From Prorocentrum cordatum (taxonomy: Eukaryota; Sar; Dinophyceae; Prorocentrales; Prorocentraceae), in contig CAUYUJ010004779.1 in the NCBI GenBank assembly GCA_963575745.1, positions 25,001 to 50,000 of the forward strand: 25,000 bases of DNA, given 5' to 3'. Made by a program: the position numbers and the translations under genes. Under the pieces are notes generated by a model. That model did not search any database. It was given only the letters and a program-made list of their open reading frames with translations, and was not told the DNA's origin. The number at the start of each line of letters is the position of its first letter. Position 1 is the first letter of the stretch. Shown piece by piece: positions 10,701-16,700 of the stretch.

Positions 10701-13700
10701 CGCGTCAGACGGCTCCGCGGACCAGAATGGATCGGGTGCCGGGCCTCCGGGGTGGGATGCGCGAGGGAAGGCGCTCTCAGTCGGAGATTGATGAGGAGGT
10801 GCGGAATTGCTGTTTGCTGGCTGCTCCGACAGGGTGCGCCTCGTTCCAGTTGAAGTATGGGGCGACTACTCTGCACAGGGCTTTCGGTGTTCCGGTGGGG
10901 TACTGCGGGCCTTGGAAGCAAAAGGGCGGTGAACGCTTCTTGCGGACGCGGGGCCGGTTGCGGCAGGCGAAGCTGTTTGTGTTGGATGAGATGAGTATGA
11001 TCGGGCGGCAGATGTTGGGGAAGATCGAGTACAAGGTGCAGGACACTCTGGGCACGGATGCGAAGTTTGCGGCACGCGGAGGAGGCGGACAAGGAGGAAA
11101 GGGGAGGAAGATGGAGGAGGACGAGCCAGTGTATCTCGGCGGGAAGGATGTCGTGCTGGCAGGAGATCCGCAGCAGGCGCCGCCCATCGGCGACGATCCG
11201 TTGTATCGAATGGGCAAGTATGAGGGGCATGGGAAAAATAAGCCGAGGGGGGCGGAGCGCACTCCAGACGATGCGTGGAGCACGGAGAAGTTGGTGGCCA
11301 CGGGCCAGTTTGTGCGCAATACGTTCCAGGACGTCGCCGTGCTACGGCGCGTGCACAGATGGAGTGGGAAGAAGGAGGGTCTGTCCGCCGAGCGGCAGGC
11401 GGAGTACCGGCGGGATGCCGATCGTTTTCTGGAGGTGACCAAAGGAATGGCGCAGTGCACGTGGGACCAGTCGGATCATGCGTGGTTGAGGCGCCGGAAC
11501 AGGTCGGTGCTGCAGATGACGAAGGAGGGCAGGGAGGAGCTCGCAGCGTTCGAGACGGCGCCGCTGCTGATGGATGGCAGGAAGGATCGGGCGTCGGGTG
11601 CCTGCGGCGCGGATAGGGTGAACCTGGAGAGGCTGTACCAGGTGGCGGCTGCCAGTGGCAAGCCCATTGCGTCTCTGCGCGCCTATCACAATTGGAAGGA
11701 TAAAAGTAAATCTCGGCCGGAAGAGATGGCGGCCGACGATTTCCGAGGGATCGAGAACGAGCTTCACATGTGTGAAGGGGCGCGCGTGCTGCTGACGCAG
11801 AACTTGTGGGTCGAGGCGGGGTTGATGAACGGGGCGATGGGCACGCTGCGCGGGTACATGTGGCCGGACGGGGCGGACCCGCACAACAGTGCGCGCCCGG
11901 ATCTGCAGGCGCCCATTTGTGTTTTCGTCGAGTTCGACGACGTCGATCTGGGAAAGGACGAGAATGGCGAGCCGCGGTCTTTCTTCAAGAACGATCCTGT
12001 GCGCAAGAACTGGGTGCCCATCTGGAGGCAGACTGTATCGTCCACGACGGAGGACGGCCTCGCGCGCGAGAACTACCCGCTGCAGCTGGCGTGGGCTTTG
12101 ACGCACTGGAAGGCGCAGGGGATGACGTTGGCGAAAGTCCGCGTGCACATGTCGGCGAAGACCGCGGCCGTCGCTGGGATCGGGTTCGTCGCAACGACGC
12201 GCGTCAGGCATCCGTGGGACTTGGTGTTCGAGGAAGACTTGCCGGAGTACGCGGACTTCATGCGGGCCAGGCACACGACGGCGTTCCGGGAGCGCCGTCG
12301 GTTCGAGCTGCGGTTGGAGGCGCGCGCTTCGTCAACGTTGCGGAAGTATGGGTACTGCGAGGCGGATTTGTGGACCGCAGAGGAGAGGTGTGCGGCGGGG
12401 AGATTGTTGGGCCGTCTCGAGACCGTCCGTGCGGCGCAGGCGGAGAGGCTCAGAGGTCTGAACAGAGTGGTGGATGATGACACTTGGCTCTGGGGTGAGG
12501 ACGGCGCGCCGTGCGTGTCCGCGTTGGCTGAGGCTGTCGATGCCGAGGCGGGGGGTGATGACGTCGCGCGGCGGCGTCTGACCGCCGTGGCTGACAGGCT
12601 CCTGGACCGGAAGAGGGTGCGCGGTGTGACGTTGGAGGAACGCGAGGCCGCGCGGGAGCTGGCGGGTGGGGATGCAGAGGATTTCTCTGGTGTTGACACG
12701 GTGGAAGAGTTGCGGGGGCGTTTGAGGGCTGCCGCTGCGCGGCTGTCGCGGGAGCGCCCGGACGACGACGGAGTGGAGTTGTTGGGCCGTGTCGCTGACA
12801 TGATGGTGGATCGGTGGGTGGCGTGTGGGCGGTGGGATGGTCGCGTGTTCGATGTCGTGGAACCGAGCCTGGGCCCGCTGCACATGAGCGCTGTGAAGGA
12901 GGCCATGGGTGCGCTGGTGCCGCCGAGACTGCACGGGAGCTTGGATAAGGCGGCCAGGAAGATGAAGGATGCGTTCGGGGATGTTCGCGGTGGCTGCGCG
13001 CTGCGGATGGACAAGTGGGTCGTGAACGTGCGGTCGGAGGGCGCTCTGGCGGAGGGCAGACTGGAGCGTCAAGCGTTGGAGTTCTTCCTGAAGGTGGCGC
13101 GACAGCTGTGCTCAGGGTTAGACCTGCCGATGACTGTGGCCTCGGCAAAGGTGGGCGAGCACGTCGGCGCGGAGGAGAACCCAGAGCATTTTGCTCGGGT
13201 GGCGCACAACTGGACGAGCGTTTGGGACGCGAGCTGCGTCAGCGATAAGAAGGAGTTGCTGATGGTTGCTGCCGTGGACGCTCTGAGCGTGTCTGGCGTT
13301 CCCCAGGATTGGATCTTCGTGCGCGTCCAGGCTGGTCGGGCGGGGGAGGCGCTCGGGCGTGCCGAGTCTCTGACCGTGTGCGTGTACGATCGAGGCCGCA
13401 GGGAGGCGGTTGCAGGGCGAATCGCTCGGAATATCGACGCGCTGCTGCGGCCGATACAGGCCAGTGATGGGCGGCGCCCGCCACCAGTGGTAGAGTTTGG
13501 GGAGGCGCCGCACGTTCGGGTGCCTTCGCAGAGGATCGCCGGCGCACTCGGGCTCCTGCTGGGCCACGTTGGTCGCGGGGCCGGTGCCAGGGTGCTGGAT
13601 GCGTCGGCGGAGTCGTTCGTGCCAGACGTGTGTCGTGCGTTGCGGGGCGCGTTCGCGTCTTTCCGCGCGGGTGTCGGCGCGCGGGGTGCGCGGGATGTCA

Positions 13701-16700
13701 TGGAGTTGTTGCTCTCGGACCAGGAGTGCCGTGACGCTCTGGACCTCTTCGGCGTCGCCCCGCGCGCGGATGTGTCTGGGCCCAGTGCGGCGGGCGCGGG
13801 CCGGGCGATAGCGGGTGTGGTGGGGAGGGCCGTGGACGAGGCAGGCGAGGGAGAGGGCCTTGAGGGCGCGTCGACGTTGTCGTTTGCGACGTGGAACATT
13901 GCTGGTGGGCATCGCGCTGCCGTGGCGCCGCATTCCTGGACCGCGCGGGATCAGCGCGCCGCGGTTCTTGGCGAGGTGCTCCGTTGGAGGCAGGCGCGCG
14001 GGTGTGACGTCGTTGCCTTGCAGGAGTGCGAGGGCGGGGGTGCGTACGAGGAGCTGTCAGGGGAGTTTCAATTGGCGGGCGTTGCGCAGGCGCACGGGTC
14101 CAGGGGGTATGTGCATCTGTACGTCAGGCACGGTCTGCGGGCGGAATCTGTGGCTGTGCCAGGGCAGGATCCGTGCGTGCTGTGCCGTGTCCAGGTGCCC
14201 GGAGACGGCGGCGCCGGCGGCGATGGGCACGTGCACGTGGCGGCGGTGCACCTGCCCACGGACGCGTCATGGGAACGGCGTCGTGCGATACTTGGGAAGA
14301 TTGTGGCGAAGTGCGGGGACGAATGCCATCGGCTGCTCATCGTGGGCGACATGAACAGCACGGATGCGCAGGTGCAGGCAGCCGTGGAGCAGTTGCGTCT
14401 GAGGGACGCATGGTATGAGGGCCGATCCTGGGGTTGCCCCGGCAATAAGTTCTATTCGGGTCTCGGCGAGAGGGGGGCTGTCGGCCAGAGACGTGACCGG
14501 GTGCTCTTTGGAGCGGATCTCTGGTCCGAGGTGCACTTGGTAGGGAAAGGGAAGGTGTTCTTCGAGGGTTCCGAGTTCCACATGTCCGACCACTATGGGC
14601 TGTTCGGGTATGTGCGTGCCCACGCGTGCTTTGGATCTCGGGAGCAGAAGATGAGGGCCGTGGCGCAGCGCGCGCGAGTCGTGCTGCAGGCGACGCGCGA
14701 TCAGTCACAGAGACTGGAGGGTGTGGAGGTTCAGAGTCGGTTACAGCGTGGTCGAGAGGCCGCGGCGCTGGCCCGGCAGCAGGCGCAGGAACGAGATCGA
14801 GAGGCGTACTTGCGGACGCAGCAGCGGGCTGCCGGCCGCCGACAGCGCCGTCGGGAACAAGCGATATCCGCAGCGTTCGGGCCACAGAGTTTGTTTGCTT
14901 TGGGTCGCCCGGTTCCGCCGCCGCCGAGCCCCTGCCCGCCTCCGCCGCCACCGTGCCCGGCAGACATGTATGTCCCGAACGTGGCTGGCATTCGCGCGGC
15001 TTCGTGGGACAGCGTGCGGTGCGTGCCCGTCCGAGGGATGCCGCGGCCATGGCACACCTGCTACGTGGTCAGTGTGACGCAGCTGATGTTGCGGACGCCT
15101 GCCGTCTTGGAGTGGCTTCGATGGCATTCAGAGCAGCAGTGCGAGGACCGGGGCACGGGGCGTTGTTGCGTGTGCGGGATGTGGGAGACGTACAACCAGT
15201 TGTGCTCGCGACGCTGGCAGCAGGGACCTGTGAGTGTGCTGCGGCGTACGAGCGTTGACTGCGACGACGATGTGATGGGGCGGCCGAGTGAGTTCAATGA
15301 CCCGTGGCAGCAGCAGGATGTGTTTGCGTATTGGGGTAAGCTGATGGTGGCTGCGCGTGACGCAGAGATGTTGGCAGGTCGGTTTGCGCAGCGGGACCTC
15401 GGTAGTATCCGGGCGCTGAATCTGCGGGTGACGTGCGTTGATCAGATCTTCGGGTTCGTCCTGGAGAAGCGGGAGAAGTGTGTCGTGTGTAATTACGAGA
15501 CTGTCGCGTACGAGGCTGAGGATGTACTGAAGCTGCGTGTTCATGGACGTCCAGGTGGGCCCTTGATGCTGCAGGAGTTGTACTGCGATTTCTGTGCTCC
15601 TGAAGAAATCGAGAAGAGCTGCCCGGGGTGTTGCCGCGACGAGCACGACCGGGTTAAGCACGTGAGGCAGACGAGAGCCACTGGTGTGCCACGAGTTCTG
15701 GTGGTTCAATTGAGGAGGGGCACCGAGGCGCGGGAGGCAGTGTGGGTGGAAGAGCACCTGAGGCTGCCAGGGCTTCCCCAGATGCAGTTGGTCGGTGTGG
15801 TTTACCACAATGGGCGGTCAATTTATAGCGGCCATTACACGACTCTGTGCCGCGTTCATGATGGGAGGTACTTCATGTTTGACGACGACCAGCCACCGCG
15901 CTTGATCCGAGACGAGCCGGCGCACATCAAGCAGAAGGAGGCGTACATGGCAGTGTATTGCCGCCTGGGCCGCGGTCAGGGGCAGGGCGCGGGCGCAGAT
16001 GCGACAGAGGTGGGCGCAGCGCGTGAGGGGCAGGGCAGTGGCGGGAGTGGGCCGGGGGGCGGTGATGCGAGTGCGTCTGGTGGCGGCGGATGGGGCGGGG
16101 GTGGGGCTGTTGGTGGTGACGCCGACGGAGCGACGGAGCGCGAGGGGGGGAGTGGGGCGTCGGCGGCCCGAGGGAACGGGCGCGCGGGCGGCGTCGCTGG
16201 CGATCGGGCCGGGGCTTCGGCGTCTGTTGGGTCGAGGGGTGAGCCTACGTCCGGCGGTGGAGTTGGTGCAGGGCCAGGCCGTGGAGGACGCAGGGAGGGC
16301 GTTGTCTCGGTTGCCGCCGCCGAGCCGCGTTCCGCGAGCAGGCGCCTGCGGAGGAAGTGCGCGTTTTCGACGTCAGGGGAGGGGCGCGCCGTCGATGGTG
16401 ATGGTGCGGCTGGGCGGCGAGCGGTCACGACGAAGGGCAGGGCTTCGGGCGCAGCCGAGTCAAGGAGCGCGGCAGGCGCCCGCGACTTGACCGCTGGGGT
16501 TGGCGGGGGGGCGGTGTCTCCGAGGGAGGGGGGGGTCTCTGGCTCGCCTGGCGGCGCCGCTCCGCGTTCCGCCGCGCGGCGGGCACGGGAAAAGACGGCG
16601 ACGCCTCGCTCGGATGCAGGGGCGGCGGGTGGCGCGGCGGGCGCGGCTGGAGTCAGGGATGTCGGCGGGGAGCGCGACGTCGCTGGGCCAGGGCGCGTCC

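Noticed and set aside
15061-16011. OTU-type cysteine protease, as known from some Helentrons
   Set aside because: The QQD box, paired CxxC finger and SGHY His box are specific to USP/C19, not OTU.
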